A stretch of 64,000 nucleotides of DNA, taken from positions 86,783,062 to 86,847,061 of the forward strand of contig NC_134367.1 of the NCBI RefSeq assembly GCF_035582795.1, read 5' to 3'. The notes below the pieces were generated by a model that saw only the letters and a program-made list of their open reading frames with translations, ran no database searches and was not told the origin of the DNA. The first letter of the stretch is position 1. The number at the start of each line of letters is the position of its first letter. This DNA comes from Mycteria americana (taxonomy: Eukaryota; Chordata; Aves; Ciconiiformes; Ciconiidae). Both the position numbers and the translations under genes were made by a program. Of this stretch, positions 1-12,115 are shown in pieces.

Positions 1-3000
1 AGTCCTACATGTGTATGCCTGGATTAACAGATGGCTGGGGAGAGTGGGATGGCAAAAGCATGATGGTCTATAAATAGTTGAAGGATGGAGTTAAAAGACA
101 GTGTTGGGCTAACAGAAGACATCTTTTTTGAATTATCAAGATTTTATCATAAAAAGTATCAAGATATGTTATAGATTATTAAAACAATAAACATTTAAAA
201 AAATGGTCTATTGGAAGACTCTCTCTCTCCCCTCCCACCCCTTATCTTCTATATTTCCAAAATGCAACAAAAGGAATAAGCTATCCTTTTCTGTGGATGA
301 TATAATTACATGCTAAAGCAGCATTTGAAAATATTACGGTTAATACCCAAAGCTGCTCTTAAATGAAAAATTTGTCCAGATAATGAAGGTGATCAGGATC
401 AGAACTAACGTGGCCAAAGTCATGATCAGTCATCCTGCCACTGTTGATAACAAGATGTCCATTGATCTCAAAAAAAAAAAAAAAGTAAAGAAAAAGCAGT
501 GTATTTAAGCATTAAATACCTTCTTTTTATTCATTGTTTGTTTCTGTTTGGAGTATGTCTGATTAAGGATTTTGATTTGTCTATTTCAGGGAAAAATGTC
601 CAAAACACCACCATGGATTTACCATGGATTATACAGACCAAAATCTTCAAATGTTAAATTCCATGAGGGATGCTAATCCTAAGAGAAACAGTAATAGCCT
701 GTTTTGTTAAGGGAAGATAATAAAATATGCTGCAGATTTGCCACATGCCACTTTGCTTTTTTTTCTTTTTTTTTTTTCCGTTTTGTGTCTTAAATCCTTC
801 TGATGCCATATGACTGACCACCATTTGTTGTAACCTGTTGTCTCCTCAAAATTTGTCTGTAAGCTCACTGTGGCCAGCTCTGTGGATTTAAACACTACTA
901 AAGCTGTTACCTGTATAAAGTTGAAGGCAAGAGCTAAAAAAGGACATAATTTGCACAAATTGAAGTAAAATTCAGATGCCTAAATTCAAAATTGCAATCT
1001 GAACTGATTTGCTACTAATTTTAAAAATGTCTGAATTTTATTTACATCTCCCACATGAAGAAATTAGCTAAGCATTTTAACTTCTGCTCCTCTGAATACC
1101 CGCTGCAATTTGAACATCTCTAGCTTCCAGCTAACACTTGGGCCAATTTAGAAGCAAGCATGTCTATACTTAAGGTATATTGACATTCACATATTAGTTC
1201 AGATCAAGAAAAGTGAATTTCCTGATTGCCTCCACTTACCAAGGTTTGGCCAGCCATGATAGAGCAGTCCGAGAGCATGTGAACTGGTGGGGTTTTTGGG
1301 GATGAAACTAAATTGGAAGATGTGTCCATTAGTGGGCTTTCATCTCAGACTCTCATAAAATGTAGACACAGCTTCTGTTAGTGGTTAGAAAACTCATGCA
1401 GACCTGTATATTAAACGCCCTTCTCAGCCAGGGGTGGGACACAATCACTGCCCCTCCTAGAAGGCATGGCTCAAGAGGGAACATGGATCCGTGAATTTGC
1501 ATTGAGGGTGCGATCCTCGGAAGAAGTTCACAGAAGTTAAGTATGAGTTTTTAAATAATTTCTAGAGAAAAACCAGTCTTGGCAGCTGCTCCCAGAACTA
1601 ATTCTGATCTGCAACCAATGAAGCCAAGCCTATCAACTGGGCTCGCACAGCCATATTCCTTCTTATGCTTTCAGGTTTTAGTGCTATGAATATTTCATTG
1701 TTTTCTGAATCTTTCATCGCTTTTTACACAGTGTCGTAGTCCAAGCAGGAAAGACTGATAAGACACACTACAAAGCCTGTGACTTGGACTGAGAGCCTGG
1801 CGCTGGTTACAGCACAGTCAATAAGCTCCTTGAAGATGTTCTCTGGCTTAGTTTTGCCCAAAAGGACACCAGTTTGTGTGCTCCCAGGCTGTTCCACACT
1901 GCAAGCCAAAGAGTAGCAAAGAGTGATGAGGACATTTGCTTTGAAGGTGCACTCTTGGCCCAAATGAAGCCTTTAACACAGATGTACCTGTAGAAATCCT
2001 CTTAAAAATGGGTTTCATTGCTTGGGCACCCTGAGGATGAAAACAGTATCAAACTTCAGACCCTAGCATCCTGCACAAATGTTTTAGCCTTTGTGCTCTG
2101 GCATAAAAAGGAATACAATAATCACCTCTTCTAGGTGGCTGCAGGTTTGGGGGCACTTCTCTGTCCATTGCGATAGCAGCTCCCAGGGCAGGAGTCCCTG
2201 CTGTGGCTCAGTGCCCATGGGCAGCAGTGCCTCCATGAATCCCTGAGCCAGGGGGCTTTAATGTCCTTTCTGGGTAGCTCTGCATGTTGCCTCACTGAAC
2301 TGAAGAAGGTTTTTTGGATTGGAGTTTGGAATTGCGCATGGAGGTCAACAACCTGCTTTGGGGATTGGGTATCTGGAGGTTGGGCACTACAGCACCCAAC
2401 AAATAGAGAAAGAAAAAAAAAAAAAACAAAACCAAAAACATTAGGACTGTCTCCTACAAAACAGAATTTCATAGAAGCTAAGTTTCAGAATCAGAATATA
2501 CAGATTTCATATTTCAGGTTCAGGCTCAGGCAGTACATTCTTAAAGGAAACATTTTCATGATGTTTCTCGCTGATTTACTGGGCATCACTGACTCCTGTC
2601 TGCTGGTGGCAGTGCTTAATTGGCTACTTCTGCCTCTTGTGCCTGCTTTCCATCTCTCATAAAACACAGCAAACCCCTAGCAGTAGCCTTTTGCAGATAA
2701 TTTCAAATGCTTATTATTTTGGCCAAGAGCAGGTGAAACTCATGTATTCACTTCTCCACAGTTTAGCAGGCTGTCATAGTAAAAAATAAATTAAAAAAAA
2801 AAACTACTACAGAAATTTAAGCACCAAAATTACATTCCTGAAATAAATAAGTACAATACACCCAACTCTGCAAAAATAAATAAAATGAAAACAGCTCACC
2901 ATATGGGACTCTGTCAAGCTCTATGCCTGTGGGTGTAGGCTAATCATCACAAAACACCTCTTTGTATCTGAATGTTTTTATTTTTAAAATATATAAAGGC

Positions 3001-3270
3001 AAAACAGCAACAATAATAATAATAAAAGTAATATCTCAGTATTTTTCACACTTAGTGCTTCCTATGCAGCAGATACATATGAATCCAGAATAATATGCGC
3101 AAGAGTGCATACACCCTCCTTCTGTCCACCCACATACACAAGGGCAATTATAGCCCAAACGACAAGATGAGTTTAAAAGATTTTTCTCCCAGCTTTTGTG
3201 ATTTTTATTGCAGAACATCATCTAGTCTGAATAATAAGGGCCAGAGATCCCTGATAATTTACACATATAG
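1..3270. other. Intergenic-looking DNA, no gene recognised
   Basis: Read on both strands, this stretch gives only short open frames with no recognisable domain and no convincing exon structure. It is AT-rich, with short A runs near 470-485 and 2410-2430 and an A/T-rich block around 2780-2880. No retroelement end could be recognised with confidence. It may be intergenic or lie inside a large intron of a gene outside the window. Confidence 0.55.
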
Positions 3271-3279
3271 TCCATAACT

Positions 3280-3790
3280 TCTGTTTAAGTGGCAGCGTAT
3301 ATTTTAGACAGACTACCCTTTGGATAGAAAGCTTTAAAGGATGGAGAATCCTCTATTTTTCTAGGTAAATTGGTGCAGTGTTTTTTACTCTTGCTACTAA
3401 ATTGCATATAATTTCTACTCTGAATTTGTCTGAATTCAATTTCCAGGCATTGGATTTCATTATCCTTATTTTACTAAATTAAAGAAGTCATTATAGGAAG
3501 TCTTCTCCCCACAGAGGTACTTCTGAAGGCTATGATCACATCACGTGTTAGACTAATTAACTACCCTGAGTCTCTTAATTCTCTCTAGACCTCAAATCAA
3601 GTTTGTAGCTCTTTCCTGAACTTTTCTAATCTTTCAGCATCCTTTTCCGAAGCGTGGGTAGAATCAGACATGTCCCCGCCCCGTCGGAGCCTCACCGTGA
3701 CGACACAGGACTGTCACGTCCCTATCCCTTCCTGGCAATCCTCAGCTCAAACACCCAAGCTCTGTGTTCACCTTTGTGGTTTCAACACTG
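3280..3790 (-). repeat. Ancient CR1-like LINE 3' region, antisense remnant
   Basis: The plus strand carries phrases typical of the reverse complement of an old amniote CR1-family 3' untranslated region: GGATGGAGAATCC near 3340, TTGTAGCTCTTTCCTGAAC near 3604, then CAGCATCCTTTTCCGAAG near 3637. Their order and spacing fit one strongly diverged copy on the minus strand. The assignment is from recognition of the family pattern, not an alignment, so the boundaries are approximate. The CpG-containing patch at 3650-3710 falls in its distal part. Confidence 0.55.
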
Positions 3791-5858
3791 CAATGGGAAT
3801 TTGTATGCAACTTATTTGGCTCCCAGATGTCTGAGTTTTTATTTAGATATGCCAAAAGGCATTTCTCTCTGATAAATCTGTATAATTGCTTTGTCCTCAG
3901 CAACAGATAGCATTTTACCAGTTTTTGTGTAATCTATTATTTTTTCTGATAAGGACATTTTATATTTTCTCCAGATCATGCTTAGGGTTACTGAAAAGCA
4001 CTAATCTAAGGAGCTAAATAAATATATATGCATAAAAGGATTATGCTAATTGAACATAAAGAAGCAATTTTAAGTCATACAGTGAAGACTGTCTGCTTAT
4101 TTGCTTTGTGAAACAAAATAACATACAAGACGAAAATATCTGAAGATGTTTAAAGTTGATATGATATACTGTTATTAAAAAAACTTCTAGTTTTAACTGA
4201 AAACAGATCTAATTTGTTTGTCAAGAATAAGTTCCCTACTCAAACACACGTGAAACTGCATGAGCTGTACTTCCACCCTTCGGGTTACCTCAAGGAACAC
4301 TCCCACGGAGCACATACACAGCTCAGCTTGCACACCATGCCATATAGTCAAGGTTGAGTCCTGACTAGTCTTCTTTCTTGGCAAATTTCTACCATTTTCC
4401 TGCAAATCTTTCTTCACCAGTGAGCCTGAAATGTTTAAACACTTTCAATTCCCTGCCTGTGCCTGGATTTTACTTGCGATGTTTATTTCACTGCCGTATT
4501 TTAACTTCCTGTACCTTTAAAATGAGGTATCCTGCAAATGTTATCAGGAAACCTAACTCCTGCACAAACAGCAAATGCAAAGCTTACAAAGGACCCCACT
4601 TTGCACTGGTTTTGACTCACTTTTGCAGTCCTAAATACATTAAACGTTCACTCCAAAATGACAACTTGAGCAGATGAAAACCATTATTTCAAAATGGGTT
4701 TAGTCTGAAAGTGTCCCTGTAAATTTGTTTGATTCCTGCTCAGAAGACCTAGTGCCTAAAAGCAGTCAGTTAAATATCAGACACCTAACAGGAGCGGCGT
4801 TTCGTTCTCCTTTTGGAAGGGCAGTGTACTAAAAGTGCCAGCAAACATATCTGGGTCTGGGCTGCACCCCAGCTGCCGCATCAGTCCTTCCTCCGGGGTC
4901 TCATCGCAGAAGTCGGGGCCGGAGATCAGGGATCCAGAAAGAGCCCAGCCTGATTTCAGTATTCATCTGGGGGTTGTTGAACAGGACATTTGGAAAGTAG
5001 ATTACTTTCTCCTTGTAAATGGAACATGCATTTTATCTCCGAATCTCAGAGAGAAAATGATAGTGGAATTTGCAATGCCACTTCCACAGTCATTTCTTGG
5101 AATACAGTTGTGCTTTAGGAGCATTTCAGAGGGTACCTTGACTGCTAATTTGAGGATTCGACATAGTTACTTCAACTATAAAAACAATGCATTTGAAAAA
5201 TACATGTGACAGATTTTCTGTAGATTAATGAATATAATCACGAAGAACAAATTAAATGAAGAAGACTTCCAGAGAGAGTAAATTCACTTAACAATCTGGA
5301 GAAAGGGTAATTTATATCTAAATATAGCTCTGCTAAGGATGAGCATCCATGAACCCACAGCTTTTTTCATATTCTAGGAGAGAGTTTCCTCCCATTCACA
5401 TTTCTTTGAATTTTTGTTTTTCCTTCACAGAATAGCAAACTGACAAAAAAATATTACAAAAGGAGTTTTTAAGACTGTCAGGATGACAGGTTTCCTCCTT
5501 CACTATAGTGACCTGATTCATTCCTGGCTGAGAAATAAGCACTCTCAATCACACTTAACAGGTTTCCGTGAGAGGGAAGGTACAATTGCTTTATCCAATA
5601 CAATAAAAGTTAAACTGGGTCCTGGTCTCAGCAAATTAGGATTGTATACACTGAGGAAGCAGCTGAATGCTCTGTCAGAGCAAATAGATTATATTCTCAT
5701 ATTCACAGTGCATAATTGGAGGGACAACATGCTCAGATATTACTCTGTACACACACGTAGCCCAAATTTCAGGACTGTTCTTTCTAATAGGGGAATGCTA
5801 CTGCTTCTTGATTCCTGACTAATCAAGGGGCAGGCTGAAAGATCCCTCATGCAAAACC

Positions 5859-5907
5859 TTTTCTTTTTTTTTTTTCTTTTTTTTTTCTTTTTTTTTTTCT
5901 TTTTTTT

Positions 5908-5938
<31 letters not shown>

Positions 5939-5950
5939 CTTTTTTTTTTT
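5859..5950 (+). repeat. Polypyrimidine tract of T runs spaced by single C
   Basis: About 90 bp consist almost only of T, interrupted by single C residues every 9 to 14 bases. Pyrimidine purity is complete across the tract. It resembles an expanded oligo-T with regular C interruptions, such as a decayed or expanded retroelement tail. Translated in the other direction it gives a lysine-rich frame that is not a protein. Confidence 0.9.
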
Positions 5951-8900
5951 AACAAAGACTTCTTCTCAGGTAGACTAGAAAAAATCTTGAGATAATTTGA
6001 AAATTTCCCAGGCTAGGGACACAGTCTCCTGTCCTAAGCCTTATTAGAAACATAAGTCATCATTTCCTTTGACTTTAATGAAAGCAGTGTAGTTAAATCC
6101 AGAGTAATCACTTTATGAGGCAGAGCTATATCTCTCCAGCATACTTGCATAATAATCAACTGAAGCAAATTTTCAGTAACGTCAGGGCAGCAGAAGCAGA
6201 GCTGCAGAACTTACCAAAGCCATAGTAGATAGGTTGGTACACTTCTTTGTGACATGGTTATCTAGCGAACTAGCTCAATTGCTTCTGTTGAAGGTGTCTG
6301 AAACGGAGAAAAATCACTTGAATTTTAGAAAATAGTTATTCTTACAGCTGTTACTCTATGTACTGTTTGACTAATTATATATCAATATAATATGATAAAT
6401 ATGAACTTAGTCCTGCAACAGTTACCAGGAAAGCACTCCTTGTTTACTCAGCTGTGAAAATAAATTCAGATAGTCCCTTGATAATTGTTACAAATATATG
6501 GTTATGTTAATGACATCTATTGAGGATGAGCTATAAAAATGAAGTTTACTTGGGAATATTTCCAGCAACATATATAATTGCAGATTTCAGAAAACATTTT
6601 CTTTGAACAACGTGCACTACTTCTATGATGCTATCATCAGTCTTGTGCGTAATTTGCTTTTTAATAGTCCCTTTAGAAAGCTGATAGGTCTAATCAAAGC
6701 TTGCATAATTTCTGTTTATCATTTAGGAAAGTTAGCAAGTCTCCACCAAAGGAAAACATCTCTGGCAAATAGTACACCTCAGCTCATTACTGAAAGGTGT
6801 GGGCTGGTTCTCTGATGCAATTACTAACAATATTAGTGGTAACTAGAAAGTTATTTGTATCCATAAACAAATATTAAAGGTCTTCAGATTTATACTTATA
6901 AAAATTTCACCTGGTTTATAGCAATAGTAACAGTACTATTACTAAAGTAATTGATTTATGATTAGTAATTATTATTCCTACTAACACTGCAGACAGTAAC
7001 TACTGAAGCATTTTTGCACTTTGGTGAGACAAGGCAACCAAAAATATGAACTGACAAAACCTGACAGTTTTCCTTTTCTCATAAAATTCAAATTTTGTTA
7101 AATCAAGCTAAATTTGACTATGGGAATTTTGGAGATTTGCAAAATTCTTAAAGAAATATAAATATTCCTAAATATGAAATATGCAGGGACCAGTGTTCTC
7201 GCCAGCAGACAGATATAATCGTCTGCCTAATCGGCAAGAACATTGGTTAAAAATGCACAGTGTTTGCTCAGTGGCTCCATTGCACTGCCCTGCGGCTGGT
7301 GCAGCTCCAGAGGGAATCCTGCTCAGGGACAGCCACAGACCTGTACTCTCCTACCAAAATGTAGCCAGGCACTCGAGCTGGGGTAGCAGCAGCCTTCTGG
7401 TTTGGCCATTGTCTGTGAGTTTTACAGAATGGTGGACTTCCTCTTTTGTTTATTGTTACGAAAATTACTCCTTAGAAATGCTTTTGTTATATTCAGCTGA
7501 CTTCAGCTTTATAGAGGCAAAAGTGCCTTTTTCCACTAAATGCAAAGCCTGCACCTCTCTTGTCCCATGTCTGCTATTGCTCTCACTATCACAGCTTCCA
7601 ATACTATACGGTATTCACGCAGTCTATGGGTTGACTAGATTTCTTTCCCGAATCTTTTCATGCACAAGGAGATAACCTAGCCCACTAGTATATGCGAATA
7701 CAGATTATTTTATTACTTGTGCTTTTTTTAATTGTATCAAAATGCTGTTAAGACTAATATGCAGATGGATATTTACTGAATTTAGTTCCAGCATCTTGGA
7801 CAAACACATGTTTTCAAAGAATTCTGGTGAGTGAAAGAGTATAACCAAACAAATGTTATGTGTGCAGTAGTGGGTGAGAGACTGTTTCATGTGCACTCAC
7901 TTTTTTTTTTAATTCAAATTTAATTTGAAATGCTATCTGTATATGAGATTTTATGGCAGACTAGATTGTTGAGGAACTGTGGAAAACAAGACTGAATAGA
8001 GTTAAGAAGCAAGGTACAGGACTATCCAGCTTCTTGTGGTGTGGTGGGAAAATGCTTTGAGCGTTTTCTTGATCATCCAATCTTTAAACTACAGCAGAAC
8101 TTTACAGATCTTCAAGTTATAACTAAAAACACTTCTAAATGATAATGCATCTGATTTTAGCAAGAACTAGAATGCAGAATACATTTTTTCTGGTTAATAC
8201 AGAAAAAAAGATGGTTTTCTGGTTAGGATGGAGTAGTGAAAGTCACAAAACCCAGGACATATCCTCCTTGGTACTGCGTTCCAGTGCATCACTTATGCTA
8301 ATGTAAAAGCTACCATCAAAACCATCCCATTTGAAAGTTACTGTTTTCAGGGAGAAAATAACTGCGTTATAAACTAATATTTATCCCTACAGTCACGCAC
8401 ATTGTGAATTCCAGTGAGTTCACAGGAAATCACGCAATGTCTCTGTCTCTTCCTTGAAGTGTGAATTCGCGTAATACCTGTTGATCCACCTGACAGGTGG
8501 ATTTGAGACAAACATACAGATACCTGGGAAGAAGATGCTTCAAAACGACAAATCCAGATAAGCTATCCCCAACCTTAAATGCTGTCTGGATGATGTATGT
8601 GCCTCTTCCTGACCCATCAGACCAACTAGACTCCACTCACCATACCTTTCACATTGGACTTGTACCACCACCTTAGCTGTGACTTTTTCTGGGTCTGTTT
8701 TGTTTTTTTTTTCCCAGCTTCTCAACGCTGTTATTTCTTTTCAGGAGGCAGACATTACTTCTGCATTGTGTTACTACTTAGAGCTACTACCTAATTATTT
8801 TAAAATCTATTTTTTCAGCAGATTCTTAAAATTTATTGAGAAGAAGAGCAATGAAAGTTGAAGTCTTCTATGTTATTTCCATGTCCTACAAACATATACA

Positions 8901-9975
8901 AAAGATAGGGAAAGCATTGTCTTTCTGAGTGTGTTTGTTTAAAATACGATCTTCAACTATAATGCAATCTGGAGATTATTCATTAATAAAATTCTAGAAT
9001 TTCTATTTTTGAAAAAAATGCTACTTCTCAGATACTTCAGGGTAATTTAAATAAAGTGTCCTTGGGATTGCCAAGTATATATTTGTACATCAAAAATTCC
9101 TAATAAGAATAGGATTAACAAAAACTCCCTGTAAGAGAAAATAGATGAGCCAAGTGAGATTTTAATCACTAAAGATGTAAAAAATAGATGTTCCTCATGA
9201 GATATGTAGCTCATACTCGAAAGATACATAACCTCAAGGCTTCCAATACAATGTCCTGGATTGCTAAATTTGCTTATAAGGAATTGATAGGTGCCTGCCT
9301 GAAACAAGGTGGTCAGCCCCAGGCTGATGATAGATTCCCTTCAACCCTCTACTTAATTTTTCTGAATATATGGCTTAAACTTCAAGTCAAGGGACTGATT
9401 CCAGGTCTAAGCCAGACAAATGACTGCCTAATTTTGTGATGTGGCTGCCTGCCTTGAACTTTAGCTTTTGCAGTGATAGCTTTTGAACTGTAGTTTAGCA
9501 ATACGGACTAGGCAGCATAAACTGTCATGGCCAAGTGTCATCCAGAGCTTCCCAGCCAGGGCTGAAAGGCCTCACAGTTCCCAAGAAAAAATTGCTTTTT
9601 GTTTCCTGTTCTTTTTTTCCTCAGATCAAAAAATTAATGGTACAGAAGAAGTAAGGAGCTGGCTTCTTAATTTAGCACTGTCTTACTCAGCAATTTTTAG
9701 AAGCTTTACTGGAATAGGAAGGATACAAAACAGTCACTGGTTGAAAGTAGTATTTTTCTTCTCTTGTGATCAAATGGTCAGATTGGGTGGTGTACCAGTC
9801 CTGGACAGTGGTCTGGCTTTTCCCCATGCCACCATCCCGGCACCTGTATTTCAGAGAACTCTGGAAGACCGGGACAATTTCCCTATACGCCCAATTAAGT
9901 GCAGTGTTGGTAAAATACAATTGCAGCACTGGTATACTATAACTTCATATATGGTCTGCATATAATGTATACAAT

Positions 9976-10030
9976 ATTCATGTATACATGTGTGCCTGTG
10001 AGCATGTGTGTCTGTGTGTGCACCTGTGAA
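9976..10030 (+). repeat. Degenerate (TG)n microsatellite
   Basis: Alternating TG dinucleotides interrupted by A and C, including TGTGTGTCTGTGTGTG, form an imperfect microsatellite. Nothing else is visible here. Confidence 0.75.
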
Positions 10031-12027
10031 GAGAAAAACTGTATATAACCGTACTGTGCTCCCCAGCACAATTTGTGCAACAAACATTATCTGTTCAGCT
10101 GTGTCTGTCTGTACAACAGACACTGTCTGAGCAAAGACATTCTCTGAGCATGAATTAAGTTACCCTCAGTATGAAAAGCAATTTATTGATCCAGTTCCTG
10201 ATAGATTTCCTTTTCACTCAATTTTTACCTACTGTTAGCAAACCATAGAGCTTTAAAGGGAAAATTCAATAACTGCTGTTCCTATTGGGTACTGTGTATC
10301 TGGAAGACCTAGAGCTTTAAAAGCATCTGAACTTGTAAGAGGACTCCTATTCTGCACCAGAAAAAAAACAACCAAACAAACAAAAAAAAACCAAAGCAAA
10401 AAAGAAACAGAGAGAAAGCTGTAGCTTGCTTCTTTAGGGAGATCAGGAGAGCTAGGCTTAAAGCCTTACTTTTTCAGAGCCAAATCAGAGAGATGAATTT
10501 AAGTATCATGCCAATTCTTCGCCATCAGGCTGTAAGCCATTTATTTCCCACACTTCATAAAAAAGGACCTGCTTCAGTCTCTGGACAAAACACAAAAAAA
10601 GCTGAAATCTCAGAAATATTTCCAGCTGTAGTACTTTGAGATGTATAACTACTATTGGCATTTTTTCCTTTGGAAGAAGTATCCTTCAAAAGAAGAATGT
10701 ATTCTTCAAACAAACAATGCCCTCATTTATTATGACAACCTATTTATGAAGTTTTTGTTACACCAGGAAGATTCCTGCTTTTCTGTTTGCTTTTAAAATG
10801 AAGCTAATACACTTTTGAAAGCTTTTGTGTCATCCGAGTGCGGCGTATTAGCTGGGGTTTGGGAGGAGTCACTTTTTTTGTATACTACTTCCTTTTTCCT
10901 CCTCTCCCCCATGTCCAGGTGTAATTTTTTTCGGCATTACTTAGGTTTTTTCCGGTTCTCTCTTGATTTTTATTCTAACATGGGCAAGTCAGACAAGTGG
11001 TTAGAACTCCTAACCTTTGCCTAATATGTGTGACAGGTTAGACTTGGGCCCTGGTTTTGCGATTGGATCTGACAGCACGCACGCCCCTCTGCAGGGACTT
11101 GCTTTGGCATGGTGCTGTCGGTGTCGAGCAGTTCACATGCTGCCTACTGTATTACTTGTGAGTAACCATTTGGCCTCCCTCTGTGTAGCTTGCTTTGCTT
11201 TCGTGCCAGTAAAACATACAATAACAACTTTCTTTTCCCTCTTCTTTATTGCTTTATTGTACTATTGCTGCCTTAGTAATATTAGGTGAGCAATATTGGC
11301 AGCTGTCTTCCCGCAAATGCCAAAATACTAATTGCTTGCTGCCACAGGACAGTATAGTGTTCAGATTCCCAGGACTCATTGCTCTCACACCAAATATGAG
11401 AACCTCTGTTAAGACCAATACAACCTATTAATAAAAAAGACCAGTCATTAATGATAAATGGCTCCAAGTGTACAATAAGCATTGTATAACCATACAGAGA
11501 GATATGCAGGGGTTTGTGACCTCGAATACTCAGATGCACTCAACTTAATATTTACAATGAATTACATTCTTCCACAATAGCAGTAATACAAGGAAGTTTA
11601 TTTTGTCATGCTCAGATTTCATAAAATAATATCTTCAACTATAACTTCCCTATCCTCAGGAAAACAAGCAAGCTTTTGTGTGTTCCAGTACTAACACAGA
11701 ATTCAGATCCTGAAGAGCATCTTAAATATATTGAGAGCAATAAATGATTGTATGGTTTTAATATGATTTAACACAGGACACAGCAAAAGATATACGGCAG
11801 CTTTTCCCAGAATTTCTTCAGCGAAGTCAGAGTTGCCAGAGGAGACACTATGAAAATTATACTATAACCTTTGACGAATGGTAAAGGTAAATTATGTGAG
11901 TTAACAAAAAACTGGGAACAGAGTATGTTTGATGGATTCAGAACAGGAGTTCAAGTTAAAGAATGATACATAGACAGAAGGGAATATTTCAGAGTACCTG
12001 GAAATCAAAAGCTCATATTTAAAGGAA

Positions 12028-12115
12028 TAGACTAATAGGTAGGAATTTTATTCCCAGTTCTGCCCTTGACTTGCAACATGACCTTGAGTTAGTCTCTTGA
12101 CTTTTCTGTCAGGTT
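12028..12115 (+). repeat. MIR-like SINE core remnant
   Basis: The order TTCCCAGTTCTGCCCTTGACTT, then a GACCTTGAGTTAGTCTCTTGAC-like segment, resembles the MIR core describing a tissue-wide amniote SINE family. Divergence is high and the ends are not definable. The call rests on pattern recognition. Confidence 0.45.

Larger units (their letters stand above)
3791..12027. other. Non-coding stretch with simple repeats
   Basis: No gene is supported here. The longest frame, 7181-7675 on the plus strand, has no recognisable domain, no CpG-rich promoter and no homologue I can name. The interval contains a T/C tract (5859-5950), a degenerate TG-rich stretch around 9976-10030 and A-rich sequence around 10360-10410. 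A locally GC-richer patch lies at about 4790-4950 without clear exon signals. Confidence 0.55.

Noticed and set aside
5740..5955. Lysine-rich 71-residue minus-strand frame
   Set aside because: It is the reverse translation of the T/C tract and not a protein.
7181..7675. 164-residue plus-strand frame
   Set aside because: No domain, signal or splice context; the length is within chance for 64 kb of six frames.
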